Origin: Micropepsaceae bacterium
Lineage (GTDB): Bacteria; Pseudomonadota; Alphaproteobacteria; Micropepsales; Micropepsaceae
Direction: 5' to 3'
DNA: 5,050 nucleotides
NCBI GenBank assembly: GCA_025450355.1
Contig: JANWHR010000172.1
Coordinates: forward strand, 1-5,050
Part shown: positions 1-5,050 of the stretch, piece after piece
How positions within the stretch are numbered: position 1 is the first letter of the stretch
How the letters are laid out: each line of letters starts with the position of its first letter
Made by a program: the position numbers and the translations under genes
The notes under the pieces: model-generated
Databases searched by the model: none
Seen by the model: the letters and a program-made list of their open reading frames with translations, nothing else
Told to the model about the DNA's origin: nothing

Positions 1-122
1 CGCCACCCGTACAACCCGGCACAATCCGTGTTCTACCCGGCGCGCGCGCCGCTAATGGGCGCGCAGCCGCAAATCCGGTTCTTCCAGCCGCAGCCGGAAG
101 TCGTCGTAAAATCCACCCTCCG
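1..122. other. Unassigned stretch at the window edge
   Basis: No gene can be assigned. On the plus strand frame 2 stops at 53-55 and again at 107-109, so an upstream plus-strand gene could end here with a basic, Arg-rich tail. Frames 1 and 3 stay open, but both run on through the hairpin at 123-146 and antisense to the small minus-strand gene, which makes them poor coding candidates. The minus strand has no ATG in this stretch. The sequence left of the window would settle which frame, if any, is used. Confidence 0.3.
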
Positions 123-146
123 GGAGCGCCCGCTTGCGGGCGCTCC
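123..146 (-). terminator. GC-rich hairpin ending the minus-strand unit
   Basis: This is a perfect inverted repeat: arm 123-132 pairs with 137-146, leaving a 4-base loop (or an 11-bp stem with a 2-base loop). It begins 9 bases after the stop codon of the 74-residue ORF, the position expected for an intrinsic terminator of the synthetase unit. It lacks an immediate U-tract: on the minus strand the first run of four T's (111-108) lies about 11 bases past the stem. It may therefore be a weak or factor-assisted terminator, or a 3'-end stabilising hairpin. Because it is symmetric it could also serve a plus-strand gene ending near 55 or 109. Confidence 0.6.
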
Positions 147-155
147 GCCGGCAGG

Positions 156-380
156 TCAGGGGCTGTGTTTGATGCGGTCCGGCGCCGGAATGCAGAACGG
201 CCCAAATTCCGATTCCTCGCAGCCATAGGCCTGCCCGGTCCACCGGTCCAGCTTCCACGCGACGTTGTTGCCGGAGATCGTAATGATCGTGTAACGGCCG
301 CCGATCATGGCCGCGGCACTCGCAATCGCCGTTGCGATCACGATCCCAATGGCGATGATGAATGCATGGATGGTGCGCAT
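156..380 (-). CDS. Hypothetical small membrane-anchored protein (74 aa)
   Basis: I do not recognise a named family. The 74-residue product starts MRTIHAF and has one hydrophobic segment at about residues 6-27, rich in Ile and Ala, which reads as an uncleaved anchor or a signal peptide. A short polar domain follows (28-74) with two cysteines (C54, C63) and the stretch VAWKLDRWTG at 40-49. That stretch resembles a short 'W-x-L-D-x-x-T-G' unit I have seen in many small bacterial envelope proteins; this is recollection, not a database hit. Topology suggests a periplasmic C-terminus where the two Cys could pair. The ATG lies 8 bases after the synthetase stop codon, preceded by a strong Shine-Dalgarno (AGGGGG, 390-385) that overlaps that stop, so translation is probably coupled. 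The terminator-like hairpin follows the stop. Position, ribosome site and composition argue it is real; function is unknown. Confidence 0.65.
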   Translation of the reverse strand: MRTIHAFIIAIGIVIATAIASAAAMIGGRYTIITISGNNVAWKLDRWTGQAYGCEESEFGPFCIPAPDRIKHSP

Positions 381-384
381 GCCG

Positions 385-390
385 CCCCCT
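385..390 (-). promoter_or_regulatory. Ribosome binding site of the 74-aa ORF
   Basis: On the minus strand AGGGGG sits 4 bases before the ATG at 380-378, and its first bases overlap the TAG stop of the synthetase gene (391-389). This is the strongest Shine-Dalgarno on the minus strand here and the main reason to accept the small ORF as a gene translated with the synthetase. Confidence 0.6.
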
Positions 391-2182
391 ATAGCTTCAG
401 TTTGCCGCCGCAGATTTCCCGGTACAGTTCAGGCATCAGACGCTGATATTTCCCGGTCGCGGGGTCACGGAACCACAACGCGTCACTGATCACGGCGGGA
501 TCGAATCCTTCCTGCTGCAATTGCAGTTTTCGCTGCTTGAAGGTGCTGGTGATTTCCATCTGCTGCTGAAAGCGCAGAAAAACCGGCCGCGCAAAAGACG
601 GCAGGTTGCTTCCGAGATACTCAGGCATCCGCGAAAGATCGAAATCGCCGCCGGTCACCAGTGCCGCCATTCCGGCCTTTCCTTCGACACCGGGCACTTC
701 CACGCCGTAAACATTCGCTTCGAGAATGCCCGGAAATACCGACAGCACTTCGGCAACCTCGGAGGTGGCGACATTTTCCCCTTTCCAGCGGAATGTGTCG
801 CCAGTCCGGTCCACGAAGTAGAAGTAGCCATGCCGGTCGCGTCGCATCAGGTCGCCGGTCCGAAACCAGGCGTCACCGGGTTTGAAGGCGCTTCTCAGGA
901 TTTTTTTTTCCGTATCGGCAGTGCTGGTGTAACCGTCAAAGCGGGAGCGCGGATCATTCGGATCGATTTCCCCGATCGCCTCGCCCACCTCATTGTCATC
1001 GGTTTCCACACAGAAACCACCGGGGCCCCGCAACGCAATGACCTTCTCCACGTCGAATTTGATCAGGCGCACCCTGAGAATGCGGCGCACATACCATGGC
1101 AACCGGCCAATTGCGCCGACCTTGCCGTCATAGTTGATCATGCCGACATTGCCTTCGGTCGCGCCGTAAAATTCCATGATCCGCGGAATTTGAAACCGGG
1201 CCTGAAAGCGCGCCCAGATTTCCGGACGCAGCCCGTTTCCGACCGCGATCCTGAGATAATGGCTGCGTTCCAAAGGGTGCGGAGGCGCGTTCAGAAGGTA
1301 CCGGCAGAGTTCGCCGATGTACTGAAACAGCGTCGGGCGGTAGCGATGGCAATCATCCCAAAACTCGCCAGCGGAAAATTTACTGCGGATCACCACCGAT
1401 CCACCGCTTAAGAACGCCGGCCCAAGTGCGGCGATTCCGCCGGCCGAATGATATAGCGGCAACGCGACATACATCCGGTCTTCCGGGGTACCGTTTACCG
1501 CACCCGGGAACGCGGTCATGATGTGCAGCAGCCGCATGTGACTGATATTTGCGGCTTTGGGCAGACCGGTCGTGCCTGAGGTATAAATGTAAAATGCCTT
1601 GTCGCGGCAAAATACGTCTTCGCGCTCTTCGGGCTTCAATGGCGCTCCGCTCTGCCGCGCCAGCGCTGCGTCGAGATCCTGGAATCCATTTCGCGCGCCG
1701 CCCGTGAGCCAGGGTACGGGCCGGGCTTCCAGACCACCAATCGCCGTCGCATAGGTCTCCGACAATTCGTCCCCGAGAATAATATGTCGCGCGCCCGCCA
1801 TGGCCAGAGTATGGGACAGCGGCAGACCGGTCAGATGGGTGTTCACCAGAGCCGCAACAATTCCGCGCTTGATCAGACCGAGCCATGCCAGGATGTATTC
1901 AGGCCGGTTGTCCATGAACAGGGCAACAACGTCGCCTTTTTTCAGGCCCAGTTCCTTTGTCCACCGCGCATAACGATTGGCGCCCTGATCGACATCGAAC
2001 CAGGAGAGCACCCGATCCTGGCAGAGAATCGCGGGCGCATCCGGCTTCTCCACAGCCCAACGTTCTGTCCAGTGGGCTATGGAAAGCCTCGCGTCGGGAT
2101 GAATATGGCGAGCGAGCCAAAGGCTGCGCGCGATGCAGGTCACGTAAATGAGTTCCCGTCCGATCGCCTCCGAGATGCTCAT
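389..2182 (-). CDS. Long/very-long-chain acyl-CoA synthetase, FATP-type (AMP-binding)
   Basis: The enzyme activates a fatty acid with ATP to an acyl-adenylate and transfers it to CoA, probably at the inner face of the membrane. Numbered from the ATG at 2182 (597 aa), visible adenylate-forming motifs are the P-loop YIYTSGTTGLPKA (198-210), LYHSAGG (243-249), EFYGATEGN (337-345), WFRTGDL (439-445), the hinge DRTGDTFRWKGENV (458-471) and a C-terminal TSTFKQRK (545-552) with the expected catalytic Lys. RFDGY..ADTEKKIL (414-429) and DTFRWKGENV are typical of the FATP/SLC27 branch rather than classical FadD, and the length fits that branch. The N-terminal 30 residues contain a hydrophobic stretch likely to be a membrane anchor. 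A GTG at 2227 would add 15 residues (612 aa), but they look unlike the family and overlap the best promoter candidate, so I prefer the ATG even though neither start has a good Shine-Dalgarno. An A9 run lies in codons 425-428. Substrate chain length cannot be read from sequence. Confidence 0.93.
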   Translation of the reverse strand: MSISEAIGRELIYVTCIARSLWLARHIHPDARLSIAHWTERWAVEKPDAPAILCQDRVLSWFDVDQGANRYARWTKELGLKKGDVVALFMDNRPEYILAWLGLIKRGIVAALVNTHLTGLPLSHTLAMAGARHIILGDELSETYATAIGGLEARPVPWLTGGARNGFQDLDAALARQSGAPLKPEEREDVFCRDKAFYIYTSGTTGLPKAANISHMRLLHIMTAFPGAVNGTPEDRMYVALPLYHSAGGIAALGPAFLSGGSVVIRSKFSAGEFWDDCHRYRPTLFQYIGELCRYLLNAPPHPLERSHYLRIAVGNGLRPEIWARFQARFQIPRIMEFYGATEGNVGMINYDGKVGAIGRLPWYVRRILRVRLIKFDVEKVIALRGPGGFCVETDDNEVGEAIGEIDPNDPRSRFDGYTSTADTEKKILRSAFKPGDAWFRTGDLMRRDRHGYFYFVDRTGDTFRWKGENVATSEVAEVLSVFPGILEANVYGVEVPGVEGKAGMAALVTGGDFDLSRMPEYLGSNLPSFARPVFLRFQQQMEITSTFKQRKLQLQQEGFDPAVISDALWFRDPATGKYQRLMPELYREICGGKLKL

Positions 2183-2209
2183 TTGGCCGTACCGCTTTTG
2201 GTCGGGCAC

Positions 2210-2237
2210 AGCATAGGTGCGGGGCACTCCCGGTCAA
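2210..2237 (-). promoter_or_regulatory. Candidate sigma70-like promoter for the synthetase unit
   Basis: On the minus strand TTGACC (2237-2232, 5 of 6 to the -35 consensus) and TATGCT (2215-2210, 4 of 6 to the -10 consensus) are separated by 16 bases. Transcription would begin near 2203, about 20 bases before the ATG at 2182. That placement makes the upstream GTG at 2227 unusable from this promoter. The call rests on pattern matching only. Confidence 0.35.
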
Positions 2238-2257
2238 GCACCCATGCGGGACAAACA

Positions 2258-2269
2258 TCTGTTTACAGA
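2258..2269. repeat. Short inverted repeat in the divergent region (possible operator)
   Basis: TCTGT (2258-2262) and ACAGA (2265-2269) are perfect inverted arms around a TT centre. The site lies about 20 bases upstream of the candidate synthetase -35 element, a plausible place for a dimeric regulator. Arms of 5 bp are short enough to arise by chance, and I cannot match it to a known operator. Confidence 0.25.
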
Positions 2270-2324
2270 CGAAAGTGCTCCGGACAGGCCACCCGGATTT
2301 CTGCGCAATGGCGGAGTTTTGGCC

Positions 2325-2353
2325 TTGTGACGCCTTTGCCACAGGCGTAGTTT
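2325..2353 (+). promoter_or_regulatory. Weak candidate promoter for the leader ORF and first kup
   Basis: TTGTGA (2325-2330, 4 of 6 to consensus) and TAGTTT (2348-2353, 3 of 6) are 17 bases apart on the plus strand. A start near 2360 would fall just upstream of the GGAGAGGA ribosome site of the leader ORF. Both boxes are poor matches, so this is the best I can find in the stretch rather than a confident call. Confidence 0.2.
2330..2348. repeat. Inverted repeat ACGCCT-N7-AGGCGT
   Basis: Perfect 6-bp arms at 2330-2335 and 2343-2348 enclose a 7-base loop. The repeat fills the spacer of the weak plus-strand promoter candidate, so it could be an operator for the kup side. It has no U-tract after it, so it is not a convincing terminator. 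Confidence 0.3.
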
Positions 2354-2379
2354 CGGCGCCCTTTCCGCCGGAGAGGACC

Positions 2380-2430
2380 ATGGCCAGTGGCCGGTTGCAT
2401 GAATTTGATATCGATTCGCCTTTCGCATAG
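2380..2430 (+). CDS. Short upstream ORF (16 aa) ahead of the first kup
   Basis: An ATG at 2380 opens a 16-codon frame, MASGRLHEFDIDSPFA, ending in TAG at 2428-2430. It is preceded by GGAGAGGA (2370-2377), a better Shine-Dalgarno than that of kup itself; the GGAG part is 6 bases from the ATG. The ORF is in the same frame as kup, whose GTG follows 24 bases after the TAG. It could be a translated leader peptide that sets kup expression by coupling or reinitiation, or the relic of a longer Kup N-terminus cut by an amber codon. No amino-acid run suggests classical attenuation. It is too short to prove coding by composition, so the call is an inference from the ribosome site and spacing. Confidence 0.35.
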   Translation: MASGRLHEFDIDSPFA

Positions 2431-2437
2431 GGACTGC

Positions 2438-2442
2438 GAGGG
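2438..2442 (+). promoter_or_regulatory. Ribosome binding site of the first kup
   Basis: GAGGG lies 12 bases before the GTG at 2455, rather far for a Shine-Dalgarno; GGCGG (2441-2445) is a closer alternative at 9 bases. The same site at the same distance (GAGAG, 4517-4521) precedes the GTG of the second kup, which supports both start choices. Confidence 0.4.
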
Positions 2443-2454
2443 CGGTTAACCTCC

Positions 2455-4377
2455 GTGACACTTGTTCAAAATCCGGAAATGGTGACCCACAGCGCAGAAC
2501 CCGGCGCGGCGCGAAACCCGTTGCGGCGCCAGGCGGGTTTGACCCTGGCGGCGCTGGGGATCGTCTATGGCGATATTGGTACGAGTCCGCTCTATGCGTT
2601 GCGCGAATCGGTGCTCGCAGTAAAGGGTTTGCCCGATCAACCTCTGGCCATACTGGGCGTCGCCTCACTGATCTTCTGGTCACTCGTCATCGTAGTCACA
2701 ATCAAATATGTGATCTTCATTCTGCGCGCGGACAACAATGGCGAGGGAGGGGTGCTCGCGCTGTCACAACTCGCCCATCGCTCGCCACGACTCTCGCGCC
2801 GCATGAAATCGGCGATTGTCACCGCCGGCGTCCTGGGTCTTGCGCTGTTCTATGGCGACGGACTTCTGACACCGGCGATTTCCGTACTCAGCGCCGTCGA
2901 GGGTCTGGCGGTGAACAACCACGGTTTCTCACCCCTGGTGCTGCCGCTCACGGTGATGATTCTGATCGGATTGTTTCTGTTTCAGTCGCGCGGAACGGCA
3001 CAGGTCGGCAGCCTCTTCGGGCCGGTGATGGTCGTCTGGTTTGTCGTGCTCGGCTATCTGGGATTCGTGTCGATCATCCGGACACCTTCGGTTCTGTTCG
3101 GCTTAAGTCCGTCCTACGCGATTGCGCTGCTCGTCCGTGCGCCGCAGACCGGCTTTCTCACCCTGGGCGTGGTTTTCCTCGCCGTGACCGGAGCGGAAGC
3201 GATGTATGCCGATATGGGACATCTGGGCAAACGCTCGATTCGCATCGCCTGGCTGTTTCTGGTCCTTCCTTCTCTCATCCTGAATTATTTCGGCCAGGCC
3301 GCCGCAATTCTTCGCGACCCCAAAGCGGGTGACGTGGCGTTCTTTTCCGTGGTTCCGAATTGGGCGCATTACCCCATGGTGCTGCTCGCGACCGTGGCGA
3401 CGGTGATCGCTTCGCAGGCGGTAATTTCCGGGGTCTTCTCGATCACCCACCAGGCCGTACAGCTGGGCCAATTGCCGCGCATGGAAATCCGCCATACGTC
3501 GGCGACGGAGTTCGGACAGATTTATGTTCCGCGCGTGAACTGGTTGCTGCTCGCCGGCGTGGTCCTGATCGTGTTGATTTTCAAAAGTTCCGGTGCGCTG
3601 GCCTATGCCTATGGAATTGCGGTTAGCGGTCAGATGGTGATCAGCACCGCGCTGGTCGCAACGGTTGCGCGGCGCCAGTGGGGATGGGACTGGCGGCTTT
3701 CGCTGCCGGTCTTTGGCCTGTTCCTCATCATTGACCTGACGTTCTTTTCCTCGAATGCACTGAAATTCGTGGAAGGCGGCTGGTTCCCGCTGCTGGTCGC
3801 GGCCTGCGTCAGCGTTCTGATGAACACGTGGCGCAACGGCCGGCGCATTTTGAGCGAAAAGGCCTATGGCGCGGGGATTTCAACCGATCTTTTTCTGCAG
3901 CGCGCGGACAGGACGCCGATCCGGATCAGTGGCACGGCGGTATTCATCACCCCGCGGCTCGACCAGGTGCCAGGCGCGTTGCTGCACAATCTGAAGCACA
4001 ATCAGGTGCTGCACGAGCGCGTGATTTTCCTGCGGGTTGATGTGCAGGATATCCCCTTCGTGCCGGCGGAAAAACGCCTGACCGTAAACCGGCTCGGCAA
4101 GGGCTTTTACGCCGTTGAGGTGCATTTCGGATTTTTCCAGACCCCGGATGTCCCACGGGCGCTGGAAGGCGCGAAGGCCTACGGAATGGCCATCGATCTG
4201 GACACCACGACGTTTTTCATCCGGCGCGAGACCCTAATTTCCGCGCGCGCTTCAGCCATGGCGAGATGGCAGGTCACCTTGTTCATCAGGCTTTACGCTT
4301 CGGCCCTCGAGGCTGCGCAGTTTTACGGATTGCCGCCCGGGCGTGTCGTAGAACTCGGCTCCCAGACCGAGATCTGA
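2455..4377 (+). CDS. Kup-family low-affinity potassium transporter, copy 1
   Basis: This is a complete 640-residue Kup (KUP/HAK/KT family) transporter, an inner-membrane K+ uptake system generally described as proton-coupled; E. coli Kup has 622 residues. Family motifs are in order: YGDIGTSPLY (38-47), RADNNGEGG (91-99), LFYGDGLLTPAISVLSAVEG (131-150) and TGAEAMYADMGH (245-256). About twelve hydrophobic segments lie between residues 28 and 458. The cytoplasmic C-terminal domain follows (about 460-640) with ISGTAVFITPR (491-501), LLHNLKHNQVLHE (509-521), TTTFFIRRE (584-592) and the usual ending RVVELGSQTEI. The conserved acidic residues D40, E97 and E149 are present and I see no frameshift, so it should be functional. 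The GTG start is chosen because the paralog at 4534 begins with the same GTGACA and the first motif falls at the same residue in both. An ATG eight codons in is possible but lacks a well-spaced ribosome site. It is divergent from the synthetase unit and 156 bases upstream of its paralog. Confidence 0.96.
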   Translation: MTLVQNPEMVTHSAEPGAARNPLRRQAGLTLAALGIVYGDIGTSPLYALRESVLAVKGLPDQPLAILGVASLIFWSLVIVVTIKYVIFILRADNNGEGGVLALSQLAHRSPRLSRRMKSAIVTAGVLGLALFYGDGLLTPAISVLSAVEGLAVNNHGFSPLVLPLTVMILIGLFLFQSRGTAQVGSLFGPVMVVWFVVLGYLGFVSIIRTPSVLFGLSPSYAIALLVRAPQTGFLTLGVVFLAVTGAEAMYADMGHLGKRSIRIAWLFLVLPSLILNYFGQAAAILRDPKAGDVAFFSVVPNWAHYPMVLLATVATVIASQAVISGVFSITHQAVQLGQLPRMEIRHTSATEFGQIYVPRVNWLLLAGVVLIVLIFKSSGALAYAYGIAVSGQMVISTALVATVARRQWGWDWRLSLPVFGLFLIIDLTFFSSNALKFVEGGWFPLLVAACVSVLMNTWRNGRRILSEKAYGAGISTDLFLQRADRTPIRISGTAVFITPRLDQVPGALLHNLKHNQVLHERVIFLRVDVQDIPFVPAEKRLTVNRLGKGFYAVEVHFGFFQTPDVPRALEGAKAYGMAIDLDTTTFFIRRETLISARASAMARWQVTLFIRLYASALEAAQFYGLPPGRVVELGSQTEI

Positions 4378-4396
4378 GGGCGCAATTCGAGGCGAT

Positions 4397-4440
4397 CCGG
4401 GCAGGCAACCCGTTGCTCCTTTGACCCGGGCGCGGCAACG
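4397..4440 (+). other. Alternative hairpins in the kup-kup spacer
   Basis: The 156-base spacer contains GCAAC (4405-4409), GTTGC (4412-4416) and GCAAC again (4435-4439). The central arm can pair with either neighbour (6 bp, CGTTGC with GCAACG, for the downstream choice). An outer stem CCGGG (4397-4401) with CCCGG (4425-4429) encloses the first hairpin only. No U-tract follows, so this is not a standard terminator; it could be a processing or pausing element, or chance in GC-rich DNA. The rest of the spacer shows only a weak AGGGC-TT-GCCCT hairpin (4451-4462) and no convincing promoter (TTGACC at 4421 has no matching -10), so cotranscription of the two kup genes is possible. Confidence 0.25.
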
Positions 4441-4516
4441 TGATTTCTGCAGGGCTTGCCCTCAGGGCGACCCGAAACCACTAAACAGCAACAGCATTCA
4501 GCATCAGATGCCGGAC

Positions 4517-4521
4517 GAGAG
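4517..4521 (+). promoter_or_regulatory. Ribosome binding site of the second kup
   Basis: GAGAG lies 12 bases before the GTG at 4534. The 18 bases before the start match those before the first kup at 13 positions, followed by an identical GTGACA. The site therefore seems inherited from the common ancestor of the two genes and decides the start for this copy. Confidence 0.4.
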
Positions 4522-4533
4522 CGTTTTTCCGCC

Positions 4534-5050
4534 GTGACAACTCTACAGGAAACGGAACCCGCGCCTGGAACCGCGGCATCGGCCATTGCCCAGAGCCCGG
4601 TTCGCCGGCAAGCCATTCTGACCCTGGCCGCATTGGGCGTTGTGTTTGGCGACATCGGCACGAGTCCGCTTTATGCGTTCCGGGAATCACTGCTGGCGGT
4701 CCAAAGCCTGGGTAACCAAACCCGTGCAGTACTGGGCGTGGTATCGCTGATCTTCTGGTCGCTGATGATCGTGGTGACCATCAAATATGTCACTTTCATC
4801 ATGCGGGCGGACAATCATGGCGAAGGCGGAGTCCTCGCGCTATCCCAGCTTGCGCATCGCTCGCCACGCCTGACCCGAAGGCTCAAATCCGCGATCGTGC
4901 TGGCAGGGGTCTTGAGCCTCGCGCTGTTTTACGGCGATGGGCTTCTGACACCCGCGATATCGGTGCTGAGCGCCGTCGAGGGAATCGCGATCGGAAACCA
5001 CACCCTGGAACCGCTGGTGCTTCCGCTCACGATCGTCATTATCTGCGGCC
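4534..5050 (+). CDS. Kup-family potassium transporter, copy 2 (3' end beyond window)
   Basis: The first 172 codons of a second Kup transporter are present; the frame is open to the window edge. Motifs match copy 1 at the same residue numbers: FGDIGTSPLY (38-47), RADNHGEGG (91-99) and LFYGDGLLTPAISVLSAVEG (131-150). Over residues 24-172 the two copies align without gaps with about 31 differences in 149, roughly 79% identity by hand count. The N-terminal 23 residues are dissimilar, and silent sites differ widely, so the duplication is not recent. The GTG is supported by the ribosome site shared with copy 1. The frame is open back to a TGA at 4441, so a longer form from TTG 4456 cannot be fully excluded. 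Copy 2 may differ from copy 1 in affinity or regulation, but the visible part does not show this. Whether it is intact downstream is unknown. Confidence 0.93.
   Translation, partial: MTTLQETEPAPGTAASAIAQSPVRRQAILTLAALGVVFGDIGTSPLYAFRESLLAVQSLGNQTRAVLGVVSLIFWSLMIVVTIKYVTFIMRADNHGEGGVLALSQLAHRSPRLTRRLKSAIVLAGVLSLALFYGDGLLTPAISVLSAVEGIAIGNHTLEPLVLPLTIVIICG

Noticed and set aside
28..228. Plus-strand open frame at the left edge
   Set aside because: It reads through the terminator-like hairpin and antisense to the small coupled gene, with no recognisable protein features.
521..1411. Long plus-strand open frame (296 codons) inside the synthetase region
   Set aside because: It is antisense to a gene with clear AMP-binding motifs, has no recognisable motif of its own, and long antisense frames are common in GC-rich genes.
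1784..2350. Plus-strand open frame crossing the synthetase 5' end and the intergenic region
   Set aside because: Mostly antisense to the synthetase gene and without any family-like features; treated as a shadow.
2405..2431. TTGATA-N15-CATAGG as a kup promoter
   Set aside because: The spacer is too short, the -10 match is poor, and the transcript would start inside the kup ribosome site.
2228..2454. Possible ion-sensing or c-di-AMP (ydaO-type) riboswitch ahead of kup
   Set aside because: The region is short, the conserved core of that riboswitch is not visible, and the class is mainly found in Gram-positive bacteria.
2234..2683. Minus-strand open frame covering the kup start
   Set aside because: It is Arg- and Pro-rich, has no motif, and lies antisense to the conserved first part of Kup copy 1.
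4323..4661. Minus-strand open frame across the kup-kup spacer
   Set aside because: It overlaps the ends of two well-supported kup genes on the other strand and shows no domain or ribosome site that would support it.

Overview
The window looks like an ordinary chromosomal stretch of a GC-rich proteobacterium. I favour an alphaproteobacterium, from the style of the Kup and FATP-type acyl-CoA synthetase proteins and the use of GTG starts; this is inference, because there is no rRNA or other marker gene here. I see no mobile element, CRISPR array, tRNA or phage gene.

Layout. Positions 1-122 hold no gene I can defend. A strong GC-rich hairpin (123-146) closes a two-gene minus-strand unit. Its first gene is an FATP/very-long-chain-type acyl-CoA synthetase (ATG 2182 to stop 389). 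Eight bases later comes a 74-residue membrane-anchored protein of unknown function (380 to 156), whose Shine-Dalgarno overlaps the synthetase stop codon. Positions 2183-2454 form a divergent regulatory region with a sigma70-like promoter candidate for the synthetase, two short inverted repeats, and a 16-codon upstream ORF with a better ribosome binding site than the gene after it. On the plus strand follow a complete kup potassium transporter gene (2455-4377), a 156-bp spacer with alternative hairpins, and the 5' part of a second kup paralog (from 4534, running off the window at 5050).

How the genes relate. The two Kup proteins are tandem paralogs: the 149 residues compared (24-172 of each) align without gaps at about 79% identity by hand count, while silent positions are well diverged. 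The duplication visibly includes the ribosome binding site and start codon. The synthetase unit probably activates imported or recycled fatty acids and has no evident functional link to K+ uptake beyond the shared divergent promoter region.

I found no clearly new biological system. The items most worth a second look are the in-frame, amber-terminated leader ORF ahead of the first kup, the A9 slippery tract inside the synthetase gene, the small coupled membrane protein, and the alternative hairpins between the kup genes.
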